This document shows, in pieces, positions 49,816 to 58,840 of a stretch of 64,000 nt of DNA. This stretch comes from Iodobacter arcticus (GTDB lineage Bacteria > Pseudomonadota > Gammaproteobacteria > Burkholderiales > Chitinibacteraceae), in assembly GCF_042664895.1 (NCBI RefSeq), contig NZ_JBHTBQ010000044.1, forward strand, positions 124,001 through 188,000. The letters are read 5' to 3'. A program made the translations under genes and the position numbers. Below the pieces are notes generated by a model. That model saw nothing but the letters and a program-made list of their open reading frames with translations, was not told where the DNA came from and did no database searches. Within the stretch, counting starts at the first letter, position 1; each line of letters starts with the position of its first letter.

Positions 49816-51045
49816 TTAGTTTCCAAGTTCGATGCCGGAGAGGCGAGCTAAAGTTGGGATATCTTTATCACCACGACCCGATAAATTAACCAGAATCACC
49901 TGATCTTTAGACATTGTTTTGGCCATCTTTGCCGCATGGGCCAGCGCATGACTCGACTCAAGGGCCGGAATGATACCCTCAAAATGGCAAAGATCGTGAA
50001 AAGCTGCGATCGCTTCATCATCATTAATCGCCACATACTCGGCACGGCCGATGTCTTTCAGGTAGCTATGCTCTGGGCCAACGCCCGGATAATCCAAGCC
50101 CGCAGAAATCGAATGCGTGTCCGCAATCTGACCATTTTCATCTTGCATCAGGAAAGTGCGATTGCCGTGTAAGACGCCCACTTTAGCATTTGAGGTAAGC
50201 GGCGCAGCATGACGGCCGGTTTCTACACCATCTCCACCCGCCTCTACACCAATCAAACGCACGCCTAGATCATCGACATAAGGATAAAAAATACCAATTG
50301 CATTCGAGCCGCCGCCCACACAAGCCACAACGGCATCAGGCTGGCGACCAATCATTTCTGGCATTTGTACTTTGCACTCATCACCGATCACGCGCTGAAA
50401 ATCACGCACCAGCTGCGGATAAGGGTGCGGGCCGGCACATGTGCCAATAATGTAATAGGTTGAATCAACATTGGTCACCCAATCGCGCATCGCTTCATTC
50501 ATCGCGTCTTTGAGGGTTTTGGTGCCCGATTCAACAGCCACTACTTTTGCACCAAGCAGCTTCATACGGTAAACATTGGGCGCCTGGCGTTTAACGTCTT
50601 CAGCGCCCATATACACAATACATTCCAAACCATAACGCGCTGCAACAGTGGCGGAGGCGACACCGTGCTGGCCTGCACCGGTTTCTGCAATCACGCGTTT
50701 TTTACCCATGCGGCGGGCAAGCAGTGCCTGGCCGATGGTGTTGTTTACTTTATGCGCGCCAGTGTGGTTTAAATCTTCGCGTTTTAAATAAATCTGTGCG
50801 CCACCTAATACTTCGGACCAGCGTTTTGCATGGTAAATCGGGCTAGGGCGGCCAACATAATGCTTTAGCTCGCTGTGGTATTCAGCAATAAAATCGGGGT
50901 CTTGCAAGGCTTTTTCGTACTCGATACGTAACTCATCCAGTGCGGGGATCAAGGTTTCAGCCACAAAGATGCCACCGAATTGGCCGAAATGGCCTAGGGA
51001 ATCAGGTTGCTGATAGGGCTGCTGCTCGTGTGTTGTCTCAGTCAT
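49816..51045 (-). CDS. trpB: Tryptophan synthase beta subunit
   Basis: A 409-aa PLP enzyme joining indole and serine. Signatures: GQFGGIFVAETL, YLKREDLNHTGAHKVNN with the PLP Lys, ETGAGQHGVA, GGGSNAIGIF, SAGLDYPGVGPEHS. ATG 51045 overlaps the trpF stop (ATGACTGA) and gives the standard length; an earlier in-frame start at 51081 is inside trpF. Confidence 0.98.
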   Translation of the reverse strand: MTETTHEQQPYQQPDSLGHFGQFGGIFVAETLIPALDELRIEYEKALQDPDFIAEYHSELKHYVGRPSPIYHAKRWSEVLGGAQIYLKREDLNHTGAHKVNNTIGQALLARRMGKKRVIAETGAGQHGVASATVAARYGLECIVYMGAEDVKRQAPNVYRMKLLGAKVVAVESGTKTLKDAMNEAMRDWVTNVDSTYYIIGTCAGPHPYPQLVRDFQRVIGDECKVQMPEMIGRQPDAVVACVGGGSNAIGIFYPYVDDLGVRLIGVEAGGDGVETGRHAAPLTSNAKVGVLHGNRTFLMQDENGQIADTHSISAGLDYPGVGPEHSYLKDIGRAEYVAINDDEAIAAFHDLCHFEGIIPALESSHALAHAAKMAKTMSKDQVILVNLSGRGDKDIPTLARLSGIELGN

Positions 51046-51670
51046 GCGCTTCTCTTTCTGCTTGATTAATAAAGGTAGCAATTTTTGCTACATCTTTGAT
51101 TCCCTTGCTACTTTCTACGCCGCTTGATACATCAACGGCCCAAGGCCTAACCTTACAAATCGCTTCATATACATTATCCGAGTGTAATCCACCCGACAAA
51201 ACCAGTGGTAAAGGCAAGTCTTTAGGGAGAAGATCCCAATCAAAGGCTTCACCCGTCCCACCGGGCACCCCTTCTACAAAAGCATCGACTAAGATCCCTT
51301 TGCAAAGCGCATCCACAAAGCGCTGTGCATATTCTACCAAATTTAGATCAGGTCTTACCCTAAGTGCTTTTAAATAGGGGCGCCCAAACTGACGGCAATA
51401 CTCAGGCGTTTCATCGCCATGAAATTGCAATAAATCCAAAGGTACTTTAGCCAGCACGCTGCGAACAAAAGCCGCATCAGCGTTTACAAATAAACCCACA
51501 CTACTTACAAAAGCAGGCAAAGCTGCAACAATTTGCTCAGCCATTGCAATCTCAACATGGCGTGGGCTGGGTGGGTAAAACACCAAACCAATTGCATCCG
51601 CACCGGCTTTCGCCGTTAGCTTTGCCATCTCTGGATCACGCAAACCGCAAATTTTGATACGTGTCTTCAT
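51038..51670 (-). CDS. trpF: Phosphoribosylanthranilate isomerase TrpF
   Basis: A 210-aa barrel enzyme, third step of tryptophan synthesis. KICGLRDPEMA at the start with the catalytic Cys, GLVFYPPSPRHV, LDLLQFHGDE, VLSGGLHSDNV and VDVSSGVESSKGIKD. ATG 51670 has GGGG 6 nt upstream; ATG 51676 is too close to that site. Stand-alone rather than fused to TrpC, as usual in betaproteobacteria. No trp attenuator is seen upstream. Confidence 0.96.
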   Translation of the reverse strand: MKTRIKICGLRDPEMAKLTAKAGADAIGLVFYPPSPRHVEIAMAEQIVAALPAFVSSVGLFVNADAAFVRSVLAKVPLDLLQFHGDETPEYCRQFGRPYLKALRVRPDLNLVEYAQRFVDALCKGILVDAFVEGVPGGTGEAFDWDLLPKDLPLPLVLSGGLHSDNVYEAICKVRPWAVDVSSGVESSKGIKDVAKIATFINQAEREAHD

Positions 51671-51680
51671 TAACATCCCC

Positions 51681-52463
51681 TTAAATCAGACCATGACGCA
51701 ACTCTGGCTCGCTAGCCAAGCCAAACTCAGGCGGGTAGCTTACACCAGCAAGGTATAATCCGTCTGGCATAAAGGTAGGAGGAGCGCTGGTTCTGTCTTT
51801 CGCAAGAATCAAATCAGCCATCCACTCGGGAGATTCATGGCCTTTGCCAATATGCAGCAAGGCCCCAACAATATTGCGCACCATATGATGCAAAAAAGCA
51901 TCCGCGGAGAAATCGCAAATTAAGAGATGACCTTCTTTTTGAATATGAGCACGGGTCATGGTTTTAATCGGCGATTTAGCCTGGCATTCTGCCGCCCTAA
52001 AGCTACTAAAATCATGCTGCCCCAATAGATGGGTCATCGCCGCCTGCATTGCTTCAAAATCTAGGTCATAAAACGTCCAGCCCATACGACCTGACCACAA
52101 AGCGGGCCGCACCGGATGGCTTAGCAATAGATAGCGATAATGACGGGCAAATGCAGAAAATCGTGCGTGAAACGCATCAGATACGGGCTTTGCCCATAGC
52201 ACAGCCACCGTATCAGGCAGAAAGCTATTCACACCCCTCACCCATGCTGCTAAAGGACGATTAACGGTTGTTTCAAAGTGCACAATCTGTCTTGCACCAT
52301 GCACGCCAGCATCGGTACGGCCAGCGGCATGCACGCGAATAGGCTCACCCGCCATCCGGCTGAGCGCAAGCTCTAGCACGGCCTGCACGGTAGTTAAGTC
52401 TTTTTGAACTTGCCAGCCGTAAAAAGCACGACCATCATATTCCACTGCGAGCGCGTATTTCAT
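51681..52463 (-). CDS. truA: tRNA pseudouridine(38-40) synthase TruA
   Basis: A 260-aa enzyme that isomerises uridines 38-40 in the anticodon stem. Family motifs: EYDGRAFYGWQ, the catalytic Asp in AAGRTDAGVH, FHARFSAFARHYRY, and FLHHMVRNIVGAL. Start ATG overlaps the stop of the upstream CbiQ-like gene by 1 nt; trpF follows closely, so truA-trpF may be one transcript, as is common in this group. Confidence 0.97.
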   Translation of the reverse strand: MKYALAVEYDGRAFYGWQVQKDLTTVQAVLELALSRMAGEPIRVHAAGRTDAGVHGARQIVHFETTVNRPLAAWVRGVNSFLPDTVAVLWAKPVSDAFHARFSAFARHYRYLLLSHPVRPALWSGRMGWTFYDLDFEAMQAAMTHLLGQHDFSSFRAAECQAKSPIKTMTRAHIQKEGHLLICDFSADAFLHHMVRNIVGALLHIGKGHESPEWMADLILAKDRTSAPPTFMPDGLYLAGVSYPPEFGLASEPELRHGLI

Positions 52464-53089
52464 TACACCATCATCAATAAAGTGGCCAACACTGCGCCCA
52501 ATAAGGCAAACAGCAGCAGCAAATCAAAAAAAGACAGCGACTCTACCAGAATCGAGACTTCCTGCAACTCACCGGGCTGTTCTGCCTCAGCCAATCGCTG
52601 CAAAAAATCATTCCGGGACAAGGTATTTTGCTGAAGTAATAACTCGGCAGAGAAAGACATGGTTAAGCTTAAACGCAAGGCCCAGCGCTGCCGATTAAGC
52701 CCCAGCCAAGACAAGGGGGTAAGCAGGGCATAGAGCCCGGAAAACACTTGTGCCGCATTTAAGCGCCATAGCAAGAGCTGCAAAGCGGCCAGTACGCCCA
52801 GTAAGCGCACTACCTGTAGCAGCCCCCATAGTACGCCCTCTTCTGTTGGCGACCAGGGGCTGGCCCACAGATACTGTCCGGGCGTTGCCCAGCCATACAC
52901 AAGGGCAATAGCTAGTAGTAAAAAACGGGTGCGCTTTAAAGTGCGCCAGCAACGATCCGGGCAGAAGCAGAGTGCGGCCAGAATGCATAAAGCAGAAAAA
53001 ACAATGAGTGGCGTATCTTGCAAAACTTGCAAGATACACGCCACCCAAAGCCATGCTGCGATTTGATTTGCAGAATGAAATCTAATCAA
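52463..53089 (-). CDS. CbiQ/ECF-T-like membrane protein
   Basis: A 208-aa membrane protein with about five helices in the N-terminal 150 residues and a cytoplasmic C-terminal helix-rich part (LRLSLTMSFSAELLL then amphipathic stretches) followed by a final hydrophobic helix. The layout and the RALRLSLT-like coupling helix recall the T component of energy-coupling-factor transporters. No ATPase or substrate component is nearby. The start is TTG 53089, overlapping the fimV stop, with no other start available, so translation depends on coupling. Confidence 0.55.
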   Translation of the reverse strand: MIRFHSANQIAAWLWVACILQVLQDTPLIVFSALCILAALCFCPDRCWRTLKRTRFLLLAIALVYGWATPGQYLWASPWSPTEEGVLWGLLQVVRLLGVLAALQLLLWRLNAAQVFSGLYALLTPLSWLGLNRQRWALRLSLTMSFSAELLLQQNTLSRNDFLQRLAEAEQPGELQEVSILVESLSFFDLLLLFALLGAVLATLLMMV

Positions 53090-56046
53090 AGATTACCTAA
53101 CAAAGCTTGCGCCTGTTTCTGCTGCTCTGGATTACCTTCACCCATCGCCTCTTGCAAGATTTCTCTGGCACCTTCCGTGTCACCCATATCAACATAAGCC
53201 TTCGCCAAGTCAATTTTGGTTTGCACCGGATCATCGCCCGAGAAGTTTAAAGTTGGATCGGCTGACGTGCCCGCATCTGCAGCAAAATCTAGATTCATTT
53301 CTGCTAAATCAATCGATTCTTCTACAAGCACGTTAGGTGCAGTGATTTCCAATGGGGTATCCAATGAGAAATCAAAATCTAGACCCAAGCCATCATCAGC
53401 ACTGCTTGCCTCCAACACCTCTTCTGCCCCCAAAGCGGGTGCATCAAAAATATCATCCAGCGCTGCTGGCGCTTCGATCACATCGTTGATTGCAGGTAAC
53501 TCACCCAAATCCAGATCAGGCAAAACAGGCGAAAGCTTGGGAAGCGGCTCGACAACAGGCAGAGTATCCAAGCCTTCTAAGCCATCGAAATCCAGATCAA
53601 ACGGATCTTTGGGCGCTTCAGCTTTAGATACATTACTGGCAGAGAAATCAACCGGCATATCCAGAGCCAGCATGGTTTCACCATCGTCCTGAGATAAATC
53701 AAGGGCGGCTTCTGGCTTTTTGGCGTCTTCAGGCACCAAGAAGTCATCCAGGCCAAAATCAATCCCCATATCAAAACTTTCTGTCGCAGGCAGGCTTTCA
53801 GCAGGAACTTCTGGCAACAAATCATCCAGATCAGCCGCAGTAGGATCGATATCCAGCATCGGCTCGTCAGCGGGCGTCATCGCCACCGTATTGCCCATAT
53901 CAAAATCAAGCGATAAATCAAGATCTGTTAGGCTATCTTGCTGGCTGGGTACCTCTGCAATATTTTCACTCATCAGCGAATCGAAATCGCTCACTTTACC
54001 AGCGGCCACGACAGGCAACTCATCAAGCGGCAAATCGAAATCATCCAGAGGCTTATCGGCCCCCTTAGCCAGATTCATTGATGTGGCAGCAACCGCGGCT
54101 ACAGCCACTGCACTCGCAGCTCCCGCAACGGCAACAGGCTCTACCCGCTTGTAAAGAGGATTATCCGGGTCGAGCACATTACCTTGATAGGCAGCCTGCT
54201 CCCACTGTGCGCCTTTACCGGACGTCATCGTGTAGAGATCAGCGGCAATTTCTTCGTATGACGTTGGGTCTTTCTTCGCAGCAAATATTTCCAGCAGCTT
54301 CATGCGAATTTCATGGCGCGCAGGATCTTTTAGCAGGGCATCACGTAAAATCTCTTCTGCCTGCTCATTGCGATCGTAAGCCATATAAACTTCAGCCTCA
54401 GCAATCGGATCCACTTCATCAGTGTCGATTGTTCCAAGGCCTTGGCGGCTAAAATCAGTTAAGAAGGAGTTTTCAGTAGGCTGAGTGCTAATCACCGCGC
54501 CACCCGTATTGCCCAGCAAAGTATTAGATTTTAAATCTCCTCCCGTTAAGATGCTGTCTGCAAAGGTATTTCCATTCTTACGACGACGCGCCCACCACAA
54601 ACCAACGCCTCCCAGCAAGAGTGCGGCCAAGCCGCCACCGATAGGCAGCGCGTTATCAAACACGACATCCATCACATCGGATTCTGGCTCAGGCACGGGT
54701 GCAGGTATTGCAATACGGCGACGTACTTTCGGTGTTTCAGCAACCACGGCACTTGCATCAACCTCCCCTATTGCTGCACTAGCAATCGGGGTATCGACCA
54801 CAGCAGAGGCAACGGGTAACTCTGCCGGAGCAGGGACATCTGCAGGTACAGGAGTTGCGACTGCTGTTGGCACAGGCGCTTCACCGGGCTTGCTGGCTTT
54901 TTGCATCTCTGCACCGACACGGCTCTTTAGCGCCAGCAATTTTTCCATGTCATGCAGATTTTTCTGCAAAGCAGCAACCCGCTGATTGGACTCATCCAAT
55001 CCTTTTTGTCTTGCTGCAACTTCTTCTTCTAAAGCGCGGATACGCGCTTGCTCACCCTGCTGCCCCGGCTTAGCTTTGCCTGGCGCCTCACCTTTAGATA
55101 GTTTGAGCACATCCTGATTTGCATTGCCCGGCTTTACTTTCTCTTCTACTTTTGGGGTAATACGACCCGCATTGGCTGGCTCATTGCCCGCCACAGCAGG
55201 CTGCTTTTGTACGGCTTCCGCTACTTTGCTGCGATACGCCTGCCAATCTTTTGCTTGCAAGCGCACTTCCGCGCCCGCTTCTCTTGCTGGCAGCGACTGC
55301 AAATCATTTTTACTTGGGATGTTCAAAATTTTGCCGCGGCGCAAACGATTCATATTGCCATCGAATGCATCCGGATTTTGTCGGTAAAGCCCAACCAGCA
55401 TTTGCTCAAGCGTCACGCCTTCTGCATCAGACTGACGTGCGACCGACGACAAGGTGTCGCCCGCTTTTACTTTGTATTGATTACTGTCTGCTTTTTTTTC
55501 CGCCTGTGCGCTACTTGCCGCACTTGCTTCATCGACCTTCTTTGAGTTGAGTACTGCTCCTTTACGGCGCGTACCTGGCAATACCGCAGGTGCAAATGAC
55601 TCACCTTGCTTTGCCGCGTTATTTGCGGCAGCCGCAGAGGATGCATAGCCTGGAGGATCAATCAGCGCCGTGTAATCACGCTGAATCCTGCCGCCAGACC
55701 AGCTCAAATCAACCAGCAAGTCCAAAAATGGCTCAGAAATCGATTGCGAAGACGAGATCAATACGACGTGTTGTCCGTTTGCCCGCTTATTCACCACAAA
55801 ACGCAAACCCAGCGATGCCGGAGGATAAGCGACTTGAGCCTGAGCAAATGCCTCTGGCGAAGCCAGCCGCGCAAGCAGTCCTTCTGACTCACCTGCCGGC
55901 ACGGAAACCAAATCAATTTCAGCTCGAAATGGCTGACCCAGCCCGGAAAGCACATTCAGCCTTCCCAGCCCGACGGCTCCAGCAGATAATGGCAAGGCCA
56001 ACATAAGAGCAAGGACACACGCCTTGAGTTTCGGTTTAATTGCCAC
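53086..56046 (-). CDS. fimV: Pilus assembly/motility protein FimV
   Basis: A 986-aa inner-membrane protein: signal peptide at 1-24 (ALMLALPLSAGAVG), a periplasmic domain with LNVLSGLGQPFRAEIDL, LysM near 192-245 (YKVKAGDTLSSVARQ to GKILNIPS), a coiled coil near 330-380, a Pro-rich linker, a membrane helix near 480 (GGGLAALLLGGVGLWWARR), an acidic repeat region, and the C-terminal FimV domain with KIDLAKAYVDMGDTEGAREIL. FimV/TspA homologues organise the pole, type IV pili and twitching. Acidic LDFDxxL repeats are unusually extended. Confidence 0.95.
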   Translation of the reverse strand: MAIKPKLKACVLALMLALPLSAGAVGLGRLNVLSGLGQPFRAEIDLVSVPAGESEGLLARLASPEAFAQAQVAYPPASLGLRFVVNKRANGQHVVLISSSQSISEPFLDLLVDLSWSGGRIQRDYTALIDPPGYASSAAAANNAAKQGESFAPAVLPGTRRKGAVLNSKKVDEASAASSAQAEKKADSNQYKVKAGDTLSSVARQSDAEGVTLEQMLVGLYRQNPDAFDGNMNRLRRGKILNIPSKNDLQSLPAREAGAEVRLQAKDWQAYRSKVAEAVQKQPAVAGNEPANAGRITPKVEEKVKPGNANQDVLKLSKGEAPGKAKPGQQGEQARIRALEEEVAARQKGLDESNQRVAALQKNLHDMEKLLALKSRVGAEMQKASKPGEAPVPTAVATPVPADVPAPAELPVASAVVDTPIASAAIGEVDASAVVAETPKVRRRIAIPAPVPEPESDVMDVVFDNALPIGGGLAALLLGGVGLWWARRRKNGNTFADSILTGGDLKSNTLLGNTGGAVISTQPTENSFLTDFSRQGLGTIDTDEVDPIAEAEVYMAYDRNEQAEEILRDALLKDPARHEIRMKLLEIFAAKKDPTSYEEIAADLYTMTSGKGAQWEQAAYQGNVLDPDNPLYKRVEPVAVAGAASAVAVAAVAATSMNLAKGADKPLDDFDLPLDELPVVAAGKVSDFDSLMSENIAEVPSQQDSLTDLDLSLDFDMGNTVAMTPADEPMLDIDPTAADLDDLLPEVPAESLPATESFDMGIDFGLDDFLVPEDAKKPEAALDLSQDDGETMLALDMPVDFSASNVSKAEAPKDPFDLDFDGLEGLDTLPVVEPLPKLSPVLPDLDLGELPAINDVIEAPAALDDIFDAPALGAEEVLEASSADDGLGLDFDFSLDTPLEITAPNVLVEESIDLAEMNLDFAADAGTSADPTLNFSGDDPVQTKIDLAKAYVDMGDTEGAREILQEAMGEGNPEQQKQAQALLGNL

Positions 56047-56888
56047 AATTCCCCCAGCACTTCACTTTGTTTTTAACCAAGTATTCTAATAATACCGGCG
56101 CTTACAGCCTGATGAACATAACATTTGCGCCAAGTTTGGCGCAAGTCACCCACATAATTTGCATACAGTTTACTTGGTCAAGCCTGTTTTTTTGAAGCAC
56201 TTCACAAATTTCTTTTACGACATGCGCCACAACAAAATCGAACGACAAAGCAAACATCACATCAATTTTTTATAAAAAAGACTCTCAAATCATATAGCAA
56301 ATATATAGCACTATTCCAATCTATATCTACACAAATCAAAAATCCAACTTAAATGCCACATTTTTTTTGCTAAAAATACCCATTAAAAAACACAAAAAAT
56401 ACCATGGAAAACAAAGCGAATCCAATCGATCAGCGGCTTAGAATAGTAAGCTACAAGGTTGAAATATAAAATACGTTCATACCAGTACATCTTAGTATAG
56501 CTTCACACAATACTGAGCCAATACAAATATCAGCAAAAAAAGCAACTCAATCATTCTGCTTATTAAATACCTGATCAATCCAAATCTGAAATGCTATAGC
56601 ATAACTTTATTTAAACGCAATGTTATCTATCCATCAATAGCAAGCAAATCAGGCCTCACACCGCAACATATCCCACCCCCTTTTACATGTGCACTTGAGC
56701 AAGCCTCGGTAAGAGCAATTAAGATTTGCCACCCCTCTTTTTTGCCGAGTTATCGCCGCTGATTCTTTACAAATAACCACGTTATCACTTCTAATCAGTG
56801 GCGCTCTGCTAAAATCGGGCTGTTATGCCAACATAGCAAACGGCTTAAGTGCTTAAGAAGTGCCTCATATATATAAAAGGATTCAATC
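56047..56888. other. 842-bp AT-rich spacer between fimV and fdxA
   Basis: Divergent promoters of fimV and fdxA must lie here. The region is strongly AT-rich with long A and T runs (for example 56340-56420). No open frame, RNA gene or repeat found elsewhere in the window is recognisable. Confidence 0.6.
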
Positions 56889-57212
56889 ATGACGTACGTA
56901 GTGACCGACGCCTGTGTAAAGTGTAAGTACACTGATTGCGTCGATGTATGCCCAGTAGACTGCTTTCGTGAAGGCCCGAATTTTTTAGTGATTGATCCTG
57001 ATGAATGCATCGACTGCACACTCTGCGTTGCTGAATGCCCAGTTGAAGCCATTTATGCAGAAGACGATGTCCCTGCTGATATGCAAGACTATATTGAGCT
57101 CAACGCCGAAATGTCTAAAATCTGGCACGCCATTGTAGAGAAAAAGGACCCGCTTCCCGATCATGAAACATGGTCGACAGTTAGCGGCAAGATCGGGCAC
57201 ATCGAGCGCTAA
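56889..57212 (+). CDS. fdxA: 7Fe-8S ferredoxin FdxA
   Basis: A 107-aa ferredoxin: cluster-binding Cys in CVKCKYTDCVDVCPVDC and CIDCTLCVAECPVEAIY. The pattern with TDCVDVCP is the Azotobacter FdI type, binding one 3Fe-4S and one 4Fe-4S cluster. The C-terminal tail (SKIWHAIVEKKDPLPD) is standard. It carries electrons for reductive reactions. AAAAGGA precedes ATG 56889. Confidence 0.94.
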   Translation: MTYVVTDACVKCKYTDCVDVCPVDCFREGPNFLVIDPDECIDCTLCVAECPVEAIYAEDDVPADMQDYIELNAEMSKIWHAIVEKKDPLPDHETWSTVSGKIGHIER

Positions 57213-57232
57213 GCATTCATATCGGATAGCGC

Positions 57233-57261
57233 TTGAGTCGCGGCGTATTATCCGGTATGAT
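57233..57261 (+). promoter_or_regulatory. Sigma-70 promoter of the rpsF operon
   Basis: TTGAGT and TATGAT are separated by exactly 17 bp, 71 bp before the rpsF start. Confidence 0.7.
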
Positions 57262-57331
57262 CCGCCCCTCTTAACAACCCTTGCCTGACCGTAGTCGCAC
57301 GCGGCAGGCTTAACATCCATAAGGAGATGTC

Positions 57332-57697
57332 ATGCGACATTACGAAATCGTATTTATCGTGCATCCGGATCAAAGCGAACAGGTTCCAGCGATGATTGAT
57401 CGCTACAAGACCCTGATCACCAACGGTGGTGGTGCTATTCACCGCCTTGAAGACTGGGGCCGTCGTCAGTTAGCTTACCCGATCCAAAAGATCCACAAAG
57501 CTCACTACGTCATGATGAACGTCGAAATCAGCCAATTGATTTTGGACGAACTCGAACACGCCTTCAAATTCAATGACGCCGTTCTGCGCCACATCACTCT
57601 GCGCACAGAAACTGCTGTTGTTGAAGCTTCCCCAATGATGAAGGAAGAGAAGTCCAAGTCCCTGACTCCAGCCGCCGAAGGCGTTCCTGCTGCCTAA
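57332..57697 (+). CDS. rpsF: 30S ribosomal protein S6
   Basis: A 121-aa S6: MRHYEIVFIVHPDQSEQVPAM at the start in parts, HRLEDWGRRQLAYPI, and the C-terminal acidic/Ala tail. S6 binds the central domain of 16S rRNA with S18. AAGGAG lies 6 nt before ATG 57332. First gene of rpsF-priB-rpsR-rplI. Confidence 0.98.
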   Translation: MRHYEIVFIVHPDQSEQVPAMIDRYKTLITNGGGAIHRLEDWGRRQLAYPIQKIHKAHYVMMNVEISQLILDELEHAFKFNDAVLRHITLRTETAVVEASPMMKEEKSKSLTPAAEGVPAA

Positions 57698-57750
57698 GGT
57701 AATAAGTAAGCACTGCGAAATTTTCGCATTGCTTACTATGGACTACTAAA

Positions 57751-58056
57751 TTGGACAAACGTAACCGAGTACTCATTGACGGTACCGTTATCAAACGAAG
57801 CGATTTACGTTACACCCCTGCCGGAACACCTGTTTTAGAAATGGTGATTACTCACCTCTCTGAACAGGTTGAGGCAGGTAAACACCGTAAGGTGGAGTGT
57901 GAAGTGGCCATGATGGCACTCGGCGATATTGCAGCACGACTTGCCTCTATTCAAATTGGGCAACGACTCGCCAGCAAAGGTTTTATCGCCGCAAAAAGTA
58001 ATCGTTATCGCAATGAGCTTGTGTTGCATCTCGAAGAATTTGAATTGTTGAATTGA
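57751..58056 (+). CDS. priB: Primosomal replication protein PriB
   Basis: A 101-aa OB-fold single-strand DNA-binding protein that acts with PriA and DnaT in replication restart. RVLIDGTVIKRSDLRYTPAG, and then GFIAAKSNRYRNELVLHLEEFEL at the end. The start must be TTG 57751; no ATG or GTG lies between it and the preceding stop (the ATG at 57737 runs into a stop). The position between rpsF and rpsR is standard for betaproteobacteria. Confidence 0.93.
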   Translation: MDKRNRVLIDGTVIKRSDLRYTPAGTPVLEMVITHLSEQVEAGKHRKVECEVAMMALGDIAARLASIQIGQRLASKGFIAAKSNRYRNELVLHLEEFELLN

Positions 58057-58064
58057 GGTTTATC

Positions 58065-58292
58065 ATGTCGCGTCATCTGTTCAAGCGGAAAAAATTCTGC
58101 CGCTTTACCGCCGAAGGCATTGCCCACGTGGATTACAAAGATATTGCTCTGTTAAAAGACTTTATCTCTGAAAACGGTAAGATCATTCCAGCTCGTATCA
58201 CTGGTACTAAAGCTAAGTTCCAACGCCAACTGTCTGAAGCCATCAAAGTAGCTCGTCTGCTTGCGCTTCTGCCATACACCGACCAACACTAA
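58065..58292 (+). CDS. rpsR: 30S ribosomal protein S18
   Basis: A 75-aa S18: KKFCRFTAEG near the start, YKDIALLKDFISENGKIIPARITGTKAKFQRQL in pieces, and LALLPYTDQH. Binds next to S6. Start ATG 58065 (MSRHLFKRKK) has TTGAGG 7 nt upstream. Confidence 0.98.
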   Translation: MSRHLFKRKKFCRFTAEGIAHVDYKDIALLKDFISENGKIIPARITGTKAKFQRQLSEAIKVARLLALLPYTDQH

Positions 58293-58307
58293 GCGAGAGG
58301 AATAAAA

Positions 58308-58757
58308 ATGCAAATCATTCTGCTCGAAAAAGTAGCAAACTTAGGTGGTCTTGGTGATGTGGTTACAGTAAAAGACGGTTACGCACGTAACTTCTTGGTA
58401 CCACAAGGCAAAGCAAAACGTGCAACGACAGCTAACTTAGCTGAATTTGAAGCGCGTCGCGTTGAGCTTGAAGCTCGTCAAATTGAGATCATTGCTTCGG
58501 CAACTGATCGCGCGGCGAAGCTGGAAGGCACTTCTGTTTCTATCGAACAAAAAGCCGGTGTTGATGGCCGTCTGTTTGGTTCAGTTAGCACACAAGACAT
58601 CGCTGAAGCATTCGTTGCTGCTGGCTTTGTTGTTGCTAAATCTGAAGTTCGTCTGCCTGAAGGTCCTTTCAAGCAAATCGGCGAATACGATGTTGAACTT
58701 GCTCTGCACCACGAAATCGTAGCGGCAGTAAAAGTGACTGTTGTTGGTATTAACTAA
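58308..58757 (+). CDS. rplI: 50S ribosomal protein L9
   Basis: A 149-aa L9: MQIILLEKVANLGGLGDVV, VKDGYARNFLVPQGKA, and the C-terminal domain with DGRLFGSVST, SEVRLPEGPFKQIGEYDVEL and LHHEI. GAGAGG precedes the start. Final gene of the operon. Confidence 0.98.
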   Translation: MQIILLEKVANLGGLGDVVTVKDGYARNFLVPQGKAKRATTANLAEFEARRVELEARQIEIIASATDRAAKLEGTSVSIEQKAGVDGRLFGSVSTQDIAEAFVAAGFVVAKSEVRLPEGPFKQIGEYDVELALHHEIVAAVKVTVVGIN

Positions 58758-58785
58758 TCATTACGATTAATTAATAGCTTCACAT

Positions 58786-58819
58786 ACAAAAACGGCAATC
58801 CTCGGATTGCCGTTTTTTA
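58786..58819. terminator. Terminator after rplI
   Basis: AAAAACGGCAATCC and GGATTGCCGTTTTTT flank a short loop between rplI and the convergent spoVR gene; it has A and T runs on both sides and can serve both. Confidence 0.92.
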
Positions 58820-58840
58820 CTGCCCGCTAGCAACCTCAAA

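Noticed and set aside
55467..56006. Plus-strand frames opposite fimV
   Set aside because: They lie within the well-supported FimV coding sequence and show no recognisable domain.
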